Origin: Myxococcales bacterium UBA1660
GTDB lineage: Bacteria > Myxococcota_A > Polyangia > Polyangiales > Houyiibacteriaceae
Length of the DNA stretch: 64,000 bases
NCBI GenBank assembly: GCA_002320815.1
Contig: DCLA01000079.1
Location: 1-64,000, forward strand
Direction: 5' to 3'
The translations under genes and the position numbers were made by a program. Each line of letters opens with the position of its first letter. Within the stretch, counting starts at the first letter, position 1. Below, one piece after another: positions 29,545 to 37,206 of the stretch. Under the pieces are notes generated by a model, which worked only from the letters and a program-made list of their open reading frames with translations, did not search any database and had not been told where the DNA came from.

Positions 29545-29874
29545 TCAGTAGATCTCGTCGGGACCGATGGGCAGGGGCTGGGCCATCTCCTGCTCGGCGT
29601 TGGCCGTCGCCGCCGCGCGACGCGCCGCGATCTTGGCGTTCCAGATCTCGAAGCTCTTGCGGTAGCCCTTCATGCGCCCCTCGACTCGCGAGGCGAACTT
29701 CTCCAGCCGCTGGTGCTCGCGGCTGTGGGGATCACCGGCTTCGAGCGTCGCCTGGATCTCCTGGAGGACGAGCCGGGTACGTCCCAGCGCGTCGATGTAG
29801 TTCTCGCGGTCGGCAAAGCGCTGCGCCTGATGCATCCACAGATCCCAGCGCTCTCGCGGCGTCACGTCCTTCAT
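29545..29874 (-). CDS. Conserved-looking helical protein of unknown function
   Basis: 109 residues, not recognised. It is strongly alpha-helical and charged (RERWDLWMHQAQRFADRENY, LQEIQATLEAGDPHSREHQRL), without signal peptide or membrane segment, so cytoplasmic. It is the first gene of the minus-strand operon leading to hom; ATG at 29874 gives MKDVTPRERW. Spacing to the next gene is nine bases. The helical repeats could be a small TPR-like or coiled-coil unit, but this is not certain. Confidence 0.7.
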   Translation of the reverse strand: MKDVTPRERWDLWMHQAQRFADRENYIDALGRTRLVLQEIQATLEAGDPHSREHQRLEKFASRVEGRMKGYRKSFEIWNAKIAARRAAATANAEQEMAQPLPIGPDEIY

Positions 29875-29926
29875 GGCGCCCGTACTCTACGCGCATCCGG
29901 CCCCACTGCAACAGGGCGGCGTCCCG

Positions 29927-30643
29927 CTACTCTTCGTAGATCATCTTGCGGGTCATCCCGCCATCGACGACCAGGGTCGCGCCGGTCACGAAGGGGGCAT
30001 CCAGCAGGTAGGCCACGGCGCCGGCGATGTCCTCGGGGACGCCCACCCGCCCGACCGGATGCTGGGCGTGATCCGCGTCGCTCAGCTCGGCCGGATCGCC
30101 CCCGTGGATCCACCCCGGGGCGATGGCGTTCACCCGGACCTCGGGGCCCAGGCTGATGGCCAGCGAGTGGGTCAGCGCGGTCAGGGCGCCCTTGCTGGCG
30201 GAGTAGGCGAAGGTGTTCGCCTCGCTCATGAAGGCGCGGGTGCTGGTGAGGTTCACGATGGAGCCCCGGCGTTCGGCGAGCGCGGTGCAGGCGTATTTGG
30301 CGCAGAGGAAGGGCCCATCGAGGTTCACGGCGAGCTGCCGGCGCCAGTCGTCGAAGGCCACCTCCGGGAGGGGACCCATCGAGGGGTCCGCGAGGGCGGC
30401 GTTGCAGACCAGGCCGTCCAACCCGCCAAAGCGCTCCACGGTCTCCCGGACGGCGCGCTCGACGGTGGCGGGGTCGGCGACGTCGCCCTGGACGAAGTGG
30501 CCCCCGAGGCGCTCGGCGACCTCGGCGCCGGCGGGCTCCTGGTCGAAGACGGTGACCTCCCAGCCGTCCGCGCCCAGGCGCTCGGCGACGGCGCGACCGA
30601 TGTTCCGGGCTCCCCCGGTGACCAAGGCGACTCGCTGGCTCAT
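29927..30643 (-). CDS. Short-chain dehydrogenase/reductase
   Basis: 238 residues, classical SDR. VTGGARNIGRAVAE is the cofactor loop; CNAALAD replaces NNAG; catalytic Ser in LTSTRAF, Tyr/Lys in AYSASKGAL; NAIAPGWIHGG and VTGATLVVDGGM close the domain. It resembles 3-oxoacyl-ACP reductase/pteridine-reductase-like SDRs, but the substrate is open. ATG at 30643. It lies 52 bases downstream of the operon start at 29874 on the same strand, so it could run into that operon. Divergent from the gene at 30748. Confidence 0.9.
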   Translation of the reverse strand: MSQRVALVTGGARNIGRAVAERLGADGWEVTVFDQEPAGAEVAERLGGHFVQGDVADPATVERAVRETVERFGGLDGLVCNAALADPSMGPLPEVAFDDWRRQLAVNLDGPFLCAKYACTALAERRGSIVNLTSTRAFMSEANTFAYSASKGALTALTHSLAISLGPEVRVNAIAPGWIHGGDPAELSDADHAQHPVGRVGVPEDIAGAVAYLLDAPFVTGATLVVDGGMTRKMIYEE

Positions 30644-30747
30644 CGGTGCGGGTCTCGGGCGAGGCGGCTCGGCGTCAAGACGCCCCTCGAAGGGGACCCG
30701 CGGAAGTCCGTCGCCCTTCGCTGCCGCTTCACGGTAGGGTTCCGCCC

Positions 30748-31644
30748 ATGAGCGACGTCGGAAAGATTACCGAGATCGAGCCCGAGGATCAGCTGGGCTG
30801 GATCGAGATGGAGAACGGCGACCGAGTCCGCTTCGGGGGAACCGCCTGCAAGGGCTTCGTGCCCGAGGTGGGGATGACCGTCCGCGTCTTGGGGACCCGA
30901 CCGGGCTACGGGGGCACCATGAAGGCCACCGGCCTGGAGAAGATCCAGGGCGTGGAGAACGCCGGGCCCAAGGCGGTGGCCGCGGCCGCCGGAGCCAGCG
31001 CGCCCGCCGCGGCCCCGTCGCCACGCAAGGGACTCCACCTGGTGCAGAGCTCCGGCGTGCGCGCCGACGACGTGCTCCTGAAGATCCTGGGGCGGGGCGA
31101 CATGGACGACGCCCTCCACGCCGATCTCGAGGCCATCGGGTTCGAGGTCCAGCCCGGCGGCGACGCCGGCTGCAACAACCCCTGGGTCTACGTGGTCGCG
31201 ATGGACGGGGGCGGGAACGCCTACTGCCTCTACCAGCACCCCATCGTGGCTCAGTTCCCCCACGCGCCCTGGCTCTTCTTCGACCACGAGACCCAGGAGC
31301 TCGGGTACCTGGCCACCGACACGCCGACCCTCTTCCAGGGGCTGGTCGCCAGCGCGCGGGCGGCTGGCGGTCCCGCCGCCGCGGCGTTGCCCCGGCTGAC
31401 CCGGACCCTGGGCATGCTCGGCGTCGCGGAAGCGGCCGCCGCGCCCCTCGAGCCCCAGCCGGCGACCTGGCTCCCGCCCACCGAGGCCGAGCTCCGGTCC
31501 CTGGACGACTACCTCGGCGAGAGCGACGGCGCGGAGATGGAGCGCGGGCTCCTGGCCTACGTGTCTCGACGCGACGACGCGCGCGCCCGGCCGGCCCTGA
31601 AGGGTCTCTACGACGCCTGGGGCTGGAGCGCCCCGGGGCTCTGA
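30748..31644 (+). CDS. Unknown protein with N-terminal OB/cold-shock-like barrel
   Basis: 298 residues from ATG 30748. Residues 1-60 (GKITEIEPEDQLGWIEMENG, VRFGGTACKGFVPEVGMTVRV) resemble a five-stranded cold-shock/S1-like barrel, including the GxI...GWIE pattern. An Ala/Pro linker separates this from a second domain (about 100-200: WVYVVAMDGGGNAYCLYQHP, LFFDHETQELGYLATD), reminiscent of SMI1/KNR4-type (SUKH) folds, though I cannot confirm it. The C-terminus is helical. No signal or membrane helix, so cytoplasmic. It is the last gene before the pilin operon and has no obvious functional link to it. Confidence 0.7.
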   Translation: MSDVGKITEIEPEDQLGWIEMENGDRVRFGGTACKGFVPEVGMTVRVLGTRPGYGGTMKATGLEKIQGVENAGPKAVAAAAGASAPAAAPSPRKGLHLVQSSGVRADDVLLKILGRGDMDDALHADLEAIGFEVQPGGDAGCNNPWVYVVAMDGGGNAYCLYQHPIVAQFPHAPWLFFDHETQELGYLATDTPTLFQGLVASARAAGGPAAAALPRLTRTLGMLGVAEAAAAPLEPQPATWLPPTEAELRSLDDYLGESDGAEMERGLLAYVSRRDDARARPALKGLYDAWGWSAPGL

Positions 31645-31779
31645 GACTCCAGGGATCGCGACAGGAAGTCACGGCGCGGGGGACTGGGGTCCCCGGCAGA
31701 TCCGCCGCCGCGGTCCCCAAGGGGTGGGGGCCTCGACGAGATCGTCCGAGGATCCTCCGATCGCGGCGAGATTCTCGGG

Positions 31780-31796
31780 TTGGCACGACCATTGCG
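31780..31796 (+). promoter_or_regulatory. Sigma-54 (-24/-12) promoter of the Tad/Flp-like operon
   Basis: TTGGCACG-ACCA-TTGCG, nearly identical to the RpoN consensus. GG at 31782-31783 and GC at 31794-31795 are separated by exactly ten bases. The predicted start of transcription is near 31806, giving a leader of about 68 bases to the first pilin ATG. Such promoters need an enhancer-binding activator; none is encoded in the window. Confidence 0.8.
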
Positions 31797-31873
31797 CACA
31801 GTCCGTACGTGCGCCGTTTCATTTCGGTATCGTCGGGACGCGAGTCTTGCTCGCAATCGGGGGCTTTGGCAGG

Positions 31874-32092
31874 ATGACCACCGTGCTGGAGGGTTCCCGT
31901 GAAGAGGTACGCGAGTCGTCGCAGGACGGTCGCTCCCTCGCCACCGACGAGGCTGGCGTCGCCTACGTCGAGTACATCGTCCTGGTGTTGCTGGTGGGGA
32001 TCCTGGTCGCCGCCGCCATCATGGCGCTGGGCATCCCGCTCCTCGAGCACTTCCGGATGACCCAGTCGCTCCTGGGAGCACCGATCCCGTGA
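31874..32092 (+). CDS. Flp-type IVb pilin
   Basis: 72 residues. The Flp processing signature is present: a hydrophilic leader ending DEAG, then VAYVEYIVLVLLVGILVAAA, with Glu at +5 and Tyr at +6 after the cleavage Gly, followed by the single hydrophobic helix that both anchors and polymerises the pilin. The leader is unusually long (about 28 residues). ATG at 31874 is used because it is the first in frame after the promoter; the ribosome site is weak. It overlaps the next gene by four bases (GTGA). First gene of the Tad-like operon. Confidence 0.85.
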   Translation: MTTVLEGSREEVRESSQDGRSLATDEAGVAYVEYIVLVLLVGILVAAAIMALGIPLLEHFRMTQSLLGAPIP

Positions 32093-32280
32093 AACTCGAC
32101 CTCGAACGGTTCCGCTCCCCCGAGGAGCTCCTCGACGACGAAGAAGGTGCCGTCTTCGCCGAGTACGTCGTCATCCTCATCCTGGTGGTGGTGGCCGCGG
32201 TGCTCGTCTGGCAGGGCCTCCACGACAGCATCGTGGACGACGCCAAGGCCGAGTACACCACGTTCGGCTACCCCCCCTGA
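32089..32280 (+). CDS. Second Flp-type IVb pilin
   Basis: 63 residues. Leader KLDLERFRSPEELLDDEEG is acidic, followed by AVFAEYVVILILVVVAAVL: again Glu+5 and Tyr+6 after the Gly, the Flp hallmark. The short C-terminus ends GYPP. GTG start overlaps the upstream stop, so both pilins are translationally coupled and probably made in fixed ratio. Sequence differs enough from the first pilin outside the helix that they are likely distinct subunits (major and minor), not a recent duplicate. Confidence 0.85.
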   Translation: MKLDLERFRSPEELLDDEEGAVFAEYVVILILVVVAAVLVWQGLHDSIVDDAKAEYTTFGYPP

Positions 32281-32291
32281 CATGGAGCCCC

Positions 32292-32846
32292 GTGACCCTC
32301 ACCACGAGCATCGTGTTCTCCGAGGCCCTGCTGGGGCTCCTGGTGCTGGCCGCCGCGGTCACGGATCTGCGGACGGGCAAGATCCCCAACTGGCTCACCT
32401 TGCCGGCGATGGTGCTGGGGCCGGTCTTCTGGTTCTTCGCCCGGGGCGACCTGATCGGTCCGGCGGAGAGCGTGATGGGCATGTTCCTCTGTGGGCTGGC
32501 GCCCTTCATGGCCTACCGCGCGGGCGGGATGCCGGGCGGCGACCTGAAGCTCTTCGTGGCGGTCGGGGCCCTGGTGGGTCCGGTGTACGGCATCGAGGTC
32601 CAGTTCTTCACGATGGTGGCCGCGGGGATCTTCGGCATCGGCGTGTTGATCTATCGCGGCCAGTTCCGCGCCACCTTCGGGCAGGCGTGGATCCGGATGC
32701 GGAACAAGATGGTGCCCGAGAAGTGGCGCCGCGAAGTCCCCGAGGTGGAGCGGCTCAGCGTGCGCATCGGACCCTTCGTGGTCGTCGGCGCGGCGCTGCT
32801 GATCGCCGAGCACACCATGCTCTGGAAGGAGGTCCTCGTTGGCTGA
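32292..32846 (+). CDS. Prepilin peptidase, TadV/CpaA type (A24)
   Basis: 184 residues with about five membrane helices. Family members are aspartic proteases that cut prepilin leaders at the inner membrane. The two catalytic aspartates are in VTDLRTGKIPN and GGMPGGDLKLF. As in CpaA/TadV, no N-terminal methylase domain is fused. GTG at 32292 follows the second pilin stop by 11 bases. The last residues run into the strong ribosome site of the next gene. It probably processes the pilins and pseudopilins encoded on both sides. Confidence 0.92.
   Translation: MTLTTSIVFSEALLGLLVLAAAVTDLRTGKIPNWLTLPAMVLGPVFWFFARGDLIGPAESVMGMFLCGLAPFMAYRAGGMPGGDLKLFVAVGALVGPVYGIEVQFFTMVAAGIFGIGVLIYRGQFRATFGQAWIRMRNKMVPEKWRREVPEVERLSVRIGPFVVVGAALLIAEHTMLWKEVLVG
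32826..32833 (+). promoter_or_regulatory. Strong ribosome-binding site that decides a TTG start
   Basis: AAGGAGGT at 32826-32833, a full Shine-Dalgarno, sits five bases before the TTG at 32839. It lies inside the last codons of the prepilin peptidase gene and makes TTG the convincing start of the TadE-like gene. Confidence 0.85.
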
Positions 32847-33606
32847 CGTGACCCGACGACGAATGGTCCGCGGCGCGCGGCGCCCGGTACAGGGCGCCAT
32901 CTACGTGGAGTTCCTGGTCGCTTTCCCGATCATGTTGATGTTCTTCCTCTGCCTGACGCAGCTCGGCCTGATCTACACGGCCGACGTGGCGGTGGAACAC
33001 GCGGCCACCCGCGCCGCCCGCGCGGCCGTGGTGGTCCTGCCCGACGACCCGGCGGACTACGAGGGGGACCCGGTCAACCGGATCAACCCCGAGGTCTACG
33101 AGGCCAGCGGCTTCCCCGGCGCGCTGGGCACCATCCTCGAGGTCATCGAGGCCCTCACCGCCGACAGCAGCGACCGGATGACGACCATCCGCCGCGCCGC
33201 CTGGATCCCGCTCATCGCCATCTCGCCCGGCGAGGTCGCGCTCACCGCCGACTTCCGGGTGGACCGCTCCATCGACAGCAGCATGACCGCCATCGGCGCG
33301 GGCGCGGTGTACGCCAGCGCCTCCACCGCGGTGACCTTCTACGACGAGCCCGGCTCCACCGACATGATCTGGGAGTTCGACCCGCGGCAGGACATCACCA
33401 CCCGGGTCACCCACCTCTACTACTGCTCGGTGCCCCTGGCGCGGTCGATCATCTGCAAGAGCCTCGGCGAGGCCGAGGACGACGAGTCGACGCGCGCGGA
33501 GCTGAGTCAGACCTCGGGCCGGATCCTGTCCCTCTGGGGGGGCCGGTTCATCGCGCTGACCGCCGAGAGCACCATGCCCAACCAGGGAGCCGACTATGAG
33601 TACTGA
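32839..33606 (+). CDS. TadE-like pseudopilin
   Basis: 255 residues. A basic leader (RRRMVRGARRPVQG) precedes AIYVEFLVAFPIMLMFFLCL, giving Glu+5 after the predicted cut at Gly, as in TadE/TadF pseudopilins; the downstream AVEHAATRAARAAVV helix is also typical. The rest is a large periplasmic domain with two Cys (YYCSVPLARSIICK). TTG start with an excellent ribosome site, overlapping the peptidase stop by eight bases. Overlaps the next gene by 11 bases. Expected to be a minor component of the pilus or secretion machine. Confidence 0.85.
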   Translation: MADVTRRRMVRGARRPVQGAIYVEFLVAFPIMLMFFLCLTQLGLIYTADVAVEHAATRAARAAVVVLPDDPADYEGDPVNRINPEVYEASGFPGALGTILEVIEALTADSSDRMTTIRRAAWIPLIAISPGEVALTADFRVDRSIDSSMTAIGAGAVYASASTAVTFYDEPGSTDMIWEFDPRQDITTRVTHLYYCSVPLARSIICKSLGEAEDDESTRAELSQTSGRILSLWGGRFIALTAESTMPNQGADYEY

Positions 33607-34144
33607 GACGCGCGTCCCCCCTCGTCGCCGGCTCATGCGCCGTCGGTCCCGCCGTCGGCTCACGGGCGCGGTCTACGCCGAGGCGGTGATGGTCATGGGA
33701 ACCATGATCATGCTCTTCTTCCTCATCGACTTCGTGCACGAGGGCTACACCAAGGCCGTGGTGTCGGCGACGGAGACCCGCGGGGCCGGCTGGAGCCGCA
33801 CCATGGAGCCCTGCCAAGACAACGTCGCCGGGCCCACCCAGCAGAACCTCGAAGGGAGCTGGGGCGTCGGCTCGCTGACCTCGCTCACCTTCGCCATGGA
33901 CGCGGTCGAGGCGGTCACCCACCAGCCGCTGCTCGCGCGCTACTACGAAGAGCTGACCTTCAAGATGGACCAGTGGCGCTACACCCAGTCGGACAGCGTC
34001 ACCCGGCCCGACGCCCTGGGGGGTGACGCGCGCTTCGGCCACCAGATCGTCCTCACCTGCGACGAGAACATCGAGGACATGGAACTCGACGGGCTCCGGT
34101 TCGGGATGTGGACGCAGCTCGCCTACGAGATGTCGGGGATCTGA
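33596..34144 (+). CDS. Second TadE/F-like pseudopilin
   Basis: 182 residues. The N-terminus is very basic (PPRRRLMRRRSRRRLTG) and is followed by AVYAEAVMVMGTMIMLFFLI with Glu+5 after the Gly, so it should be cut by the same prepilin peptidase. A periplasmic domain with two Cys follows (EPCQDN, LTCDEN). It overlaps the preceding gene by 11 bases, again indicating coupling. Sequence of the mature domain is not recognised beyond the pseudopilin N-terminus. Confidence 0.82.
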   Translation: MSTETRVPPRRRLMRRRSRRRLTGAVYAEAVMVMGTMIMLFFLIDFVHEGYTKAVVSATETRGAGWSRTMEPCQDNVAGPTQQNLEGSWGVGSLTSLTFAMDAVEAVTHQPLLARYYEELTFKMDQWRYTQSDSVTRPDALGGDARFGHQIVLTCDENIEDMELDGLRFGMWTQLAYEMSGI

Positions 34145-34164
34145 GATGAGCGGGAGCCGCACGA

Positions 34165-35130
34165 ATGGCTGAGACGGCCGACATGGCCGTGGTCCCGGTG
34201 GAGCCTTCGGGTGACACTGGGCCGGAGTCGTTCGCCCGCGCATGGGCGCGGCGGCTCACCCGAGGTCTGGCGATCTGCTTCGTCGGACTCCTGGCGACCA
34301 TGGTGATCTTCTACCTGCGGATCCGCGGGCAGCTCCACGAGACCCTCGGTCCGGTGGGCCCGCAGCTCCAGCAGGCGGGGCTCTTGCAGGACTTGCTCGA
34401 CCGGGAGCAGCCCATCAGCTCCGACGAGGGGCGCACCCTGGTGATCAACGGCCAGCGCTTCACCCTGGGCACCGAGTCCTACGACGCGCCCGTGGGCGAC
34501 GCCCTGGCCGAGTTCATGACGGCCTGCCCCACCGGCTCCCAGATGGGCGAGCCCATGGTCGGTCCGACCCACGGCTACGCCATCTGCGCGCGCGCTCCGG
34601 AGGGCTCCGACGAAGACCTCGCGACGCGCATCCAGGCCTTCGGCGAGACCTCGGACATCGGGCGTCTGGGCCGCATCGAGTACGCCTACGCCGTCGCCGG
34701 CGAGACCGGCAAGACCTCCGTGCTCCACCTCTCCTCCACCGACGCCCTCGAGCTCGACGAGCTGGTGCCCCTCGGGGGTCGGGACGCCATCGGTAGCGAC
34801 CCCGCGGACTTCCCGCGCCCGCCGGATGGCGGCCGGGTCCTGCACTCCTTCGAGGAGGGGCTGCCCTACGCCTACTACGTCTACGGCCGCTCGGAGAAGA
34901 GCGCGGACGAGCTCCGCGCCTGGTACCGGGCCAACGTGGATCAGACCATCTGGACCGAGCTGGACATCGCCGCCGTCGCCGAGGAGCGCGGCGAGACCGC
35001 CAGCGAGGATTCCCTCTTCTTCGCTCGCCGCGAGGACCTCACCCGCTACGTGGTGGTGGAGCTCCGCGAGCGCCCGCCCCACGAGCTCCGGCCCGGCCGC
35101 ACGATGGTGGCCATCGCGGAGGCCCAGTGA
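34165..35130 (+). CDS. Single-pass membrane protein of the Tad-like operon, unknown
   Basis: 321 residues. One membrane helix at about 35-52 (LAICFVGLLATMVIFYL) with a short cytoplasmic N-terminus and a large periplasmic part, mixed alpha/beta with two Cys. No known domain is recognised. It starts 20 bases after the preceding stop and its stop overlaps the next start by four bases (GTGA). By position it could be an alignment or scaffold protein of the pilus system; this is inferred only from the operon. Confidence 0.78.
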   Translation: MAETADMAVVPVEPSGDTGPESFARAWARRLTRGLAICFVGLLATMVIFYLRIRGQLHETLGPVGPQLQQAGLLQDLLDREQPISSDEGRTLVINGQRFTLGTESYDAPVGDALAEFMTACPTGSQMGEPMVGPTHGYAICARAPEGSDEDLATRIQAFGETSDIGRLGRIEYAYAVAGETGKTSVLHLSSTDALELDELVPLGGRDAIGSDPADFPRPPDGGRVLHSFEEGLPYAYYVYGRSEKSADELRAWYRANVDQTIWTELDIAAVAEERGETASEDSLFFARREDLTRYVVVELRERPPHELRPGRTMVAIAEAQ

Positions 35131-35828
35131 GGAAGACCGCGCTGGTGCTGACCCTGGCCGCGCTCCTGGGCTTCGGCTGCGAGGAGGAGTCCGGGACGGG
35201 GATCGCGGGGAACCCGCCGACGGCCTCGCCGGCGTTCGACTCCGAGAGCGATCCCGGCGGCCGCGATGCGCTGGACGACTACGTGCAGCCCCCGGTGAAC
35301 ATGCCGACCCCCTACCGGCCGCCCCAGCGGAGCTCGGACTCGGTGGCCGAGGGATCGAGCGGCGGCGGCGGCGGTGGTCGCGATCGGACCACCCGCGCCG
35401 AGCGCGAGCGCGAGCGGTTCCAGGCGAACTTCGAGGACGTCTCGCCCAACGAGATGCTCGGGTTGATCCAGGCCGCCCGCGCGGCGGCGAACGCCGAAGA
35501 TCCCGGGGACGGATGCGAGCGGATGTTCGCGAGCTTCCAGCCCTTCATGGAGCGTGGCGGCGCCGACGTGCTGCCCGCCAAGGAGCGCTTCCTTCGCGAG
35601 TGCCGGCGGATGCCCGCCGAGCTCGAGGTCTGTCTGAAGGCGCCTTCGGAGCGCACCGACGAGCAGACCGCGCACTGCCAGCAGCTCATCGGGACCGGAG
35701 ACATCTTCGGTGACGGCGAGTGGGAGGACGTGGATCCTCCGGCGAACCGCCGACCGACCCGAGGCCAGCTCGAGCAGGCCCGACAGGCCGAAGCCGAGGC
35801 CCAGCGTGCTCAGGAGAGGGTGAGATGA
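35127..35828 (+). CDS. Lipoprotein of the Tad-like operon, unknown
   Basis: 233 residues. Signal TALVLTLAALLGFGC with Cys18 as lipid site, then an acidic/Pro-rich linker containing a Gly run (SSGGGGGG), a helical domain (FEDVSPNEMLGLIQAARAA, CERMFASFQPFMERGG, CRRMPAELEVCL) with four Cys and a charged helical tail. It could act as a pilotin or peptidoglycan-side component like TadD, but no TPR is seen. GTG start overlaps the previous stop by four bases and its own 3' end overlaps the next start by four. Confidence 0.78.
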   Translation: MRKTALVLTLAALLGFGCEEESGTGIAGNPPTASPAFDSESDPGGRDALDDYVQPPVNMPTPYRPPQRSSDSVAEGSSGGGGGGRDRTTRAERERERFQANFEDVSPNEMLGLIQAARAAANAEDPGDGCERMFASFQPFMERGGADVLPAKERFLRECRRMPAELEVCLKAPSERTDEQTAHCQQLIGTGDIFGDGEWEDVDPPANRRPTRGQLEQARQAEAEAQRAQERVR

Positions 35829-37012
35829 CGATGCAGCTCGTTCACGTGATGGAGCCCCCCGAGCCCGGCGACGACCGATCGCCGGGGGCCGTTCTACGCA
35901 ACGAGAACGGCGCGATGCTCATCGTGGGCATCTTCATGGTCATGTTCATCGCCGCGATGCTCTATTACGTCGTGGGCATCGGAGACACGGTGACCTACCG
36001 CGAGCGCATGCAGGACGCCGCGGACGCGGGCGCGATGACCGGCGCGATCTTCATGGCGCGCGGGATGAACATCATCACGCTGATGAACCTGACCCTGGCG
36101 TCGGTCTTCGGTGTCCTCATCGCCGCCCAGACCGCCTTCTTCCTGATCCTCGCGGCGATGGGCAACGCCTCGTCGAAGTGCTCTTTCCCGTGGGGCATCC
36201 CCCACTGCATCGCGGCCATCTGCTTCGCGCTGATGCTCCCGGAGGCCTGCAACAAGATCGACGAAGCCAAGGGCATCGTGGACGACGCCGCCGACGTGAC
36301 CACCGGGGTCCAGGAGAGCGTCCGGAACAACATGGGCTACGCCGCCATCGCGGTGGTCGGCAAGCTCGGGATGGACCACTACGATCCGCCGGTCACCATC
36401 CCCCTCGGGGCCTACACCCCGATGGATCTCCCGGTGCAGCCGGATCCGAGCCCGCCCATCTGCGAGCGGACGATCCTGCCCTGGGAGAAGGGTGGCTTCC
36501 CGCTGATGTCGTGGATCTTCACGTCCATGAACTCGCAGGACCTCGCGGACGACATCGCGGGCTCGTGCGGCTCGAGTTATCTCAATGCCGTGGAAGGGAG
36601 CGCGTTCTTCCTCACCTGGGTCTCGTGCTGGATGCAGGAGGGCCACGCGAGCAACAAGCTCTATCGGGTCAATCCGGACGCGAACCTCGGCGACGAGAAC
36701 TTCCAGTTCCACACGCTGATGACCGGTGAGCCGCCCTACGGGCTCGGCGACGAGAACGAGCACACCGAGCGGGTGAGCGTCGGCGCCTGGGACCGCGAGG
36801 AAGACGGCGGCGGCTTCTGGGGGACCCTCGCCGAGCTCAGTCGCTTCTCGGTCGCTCAGGCGGAGTTCCTCTGGGACGACGACGGCGACCGCGAGGACTA
36901 CCTCTGGGAGCTCAAGTGGCGCGCGCGCTTGCGCCGGTTCCGCTGCACCCAGGTCAGCGGTCCCTTCGGCTCCATCTGCAGCGACCGCCTCGACAACGCC
37001 TTCCTGCACTAG
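35825..37012 (+). CDS. TadG-like pilus-assembly protein
   Basis: 395 residues from ATG 35825, preceded by the purine-rich AGGAGAGGGTGAG. The N-terminus NENGAMLIVGIFMVMFIAAML resembles the TadG-type N-terminal segment (Gly followed by a long helix), then DTVTYRERMQDAADAGAMTGAIFMARGMN, which matches the D.aA.AgA pattern of TadE/G proteins. A second hydrophobic stretch (LASVFGVLIAAQTAFFLIL) follows and a Cys-rich periplasmic C-terminal domain. Last gene of the operon; no terminator is obvious before 37207. Confidence 0.8.
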   Translation: MTMQLVHVMEPPEPGDDRSPGAVLRNENGAMLIVGIFMVMFIAAMLYYVVGIGDTVTYRERMQDAADAGAMTGAIFMARGMNIITLMNLTLASVFGVLIAAQTAFFLILAAMGNASSKCSFPWGIPHCIAAICFALMLPEACNKIDEAKGIVDDAADVTTGVQESVRNNMGYAAIAVVGKLGMDHYDPPVTIPLGAYTPMDLPVQPDPSPPICERTILPWEKGGFPLMSWIFTSMNSQDLADDIAGSCGSSYLNAVEGSAFFLTWVSCWMQEGHASNKLYRVNPDANLGDENFQFHTLMTGEPPYGLGDENEHTERVSVGAWDREEDGGGFWGTLAELSRFSVAQAEFLWDDDGDREDYLWELKWRARLRRFRCTQVSGPFGSICSDRLDNAFLH

Positions 37013-37206
37013 CGGGCGGATGAAATGGCGGCCCAAGGCCGCGGTAGTCGGCCACGGTGTCGCTGACGCGCTCTCGGGGATCCATGGACGCGAGCCTACG
37101 GCCGGGGCTCGCCGCCACCACCCTCCGGGGCCCGCTCGGGCCGCTTCTGTGACGGCTCACGCGGTGGCGGTGGACCCACGGGTGGGGCGAGGTAGGCTCC
37201 GCCGCG

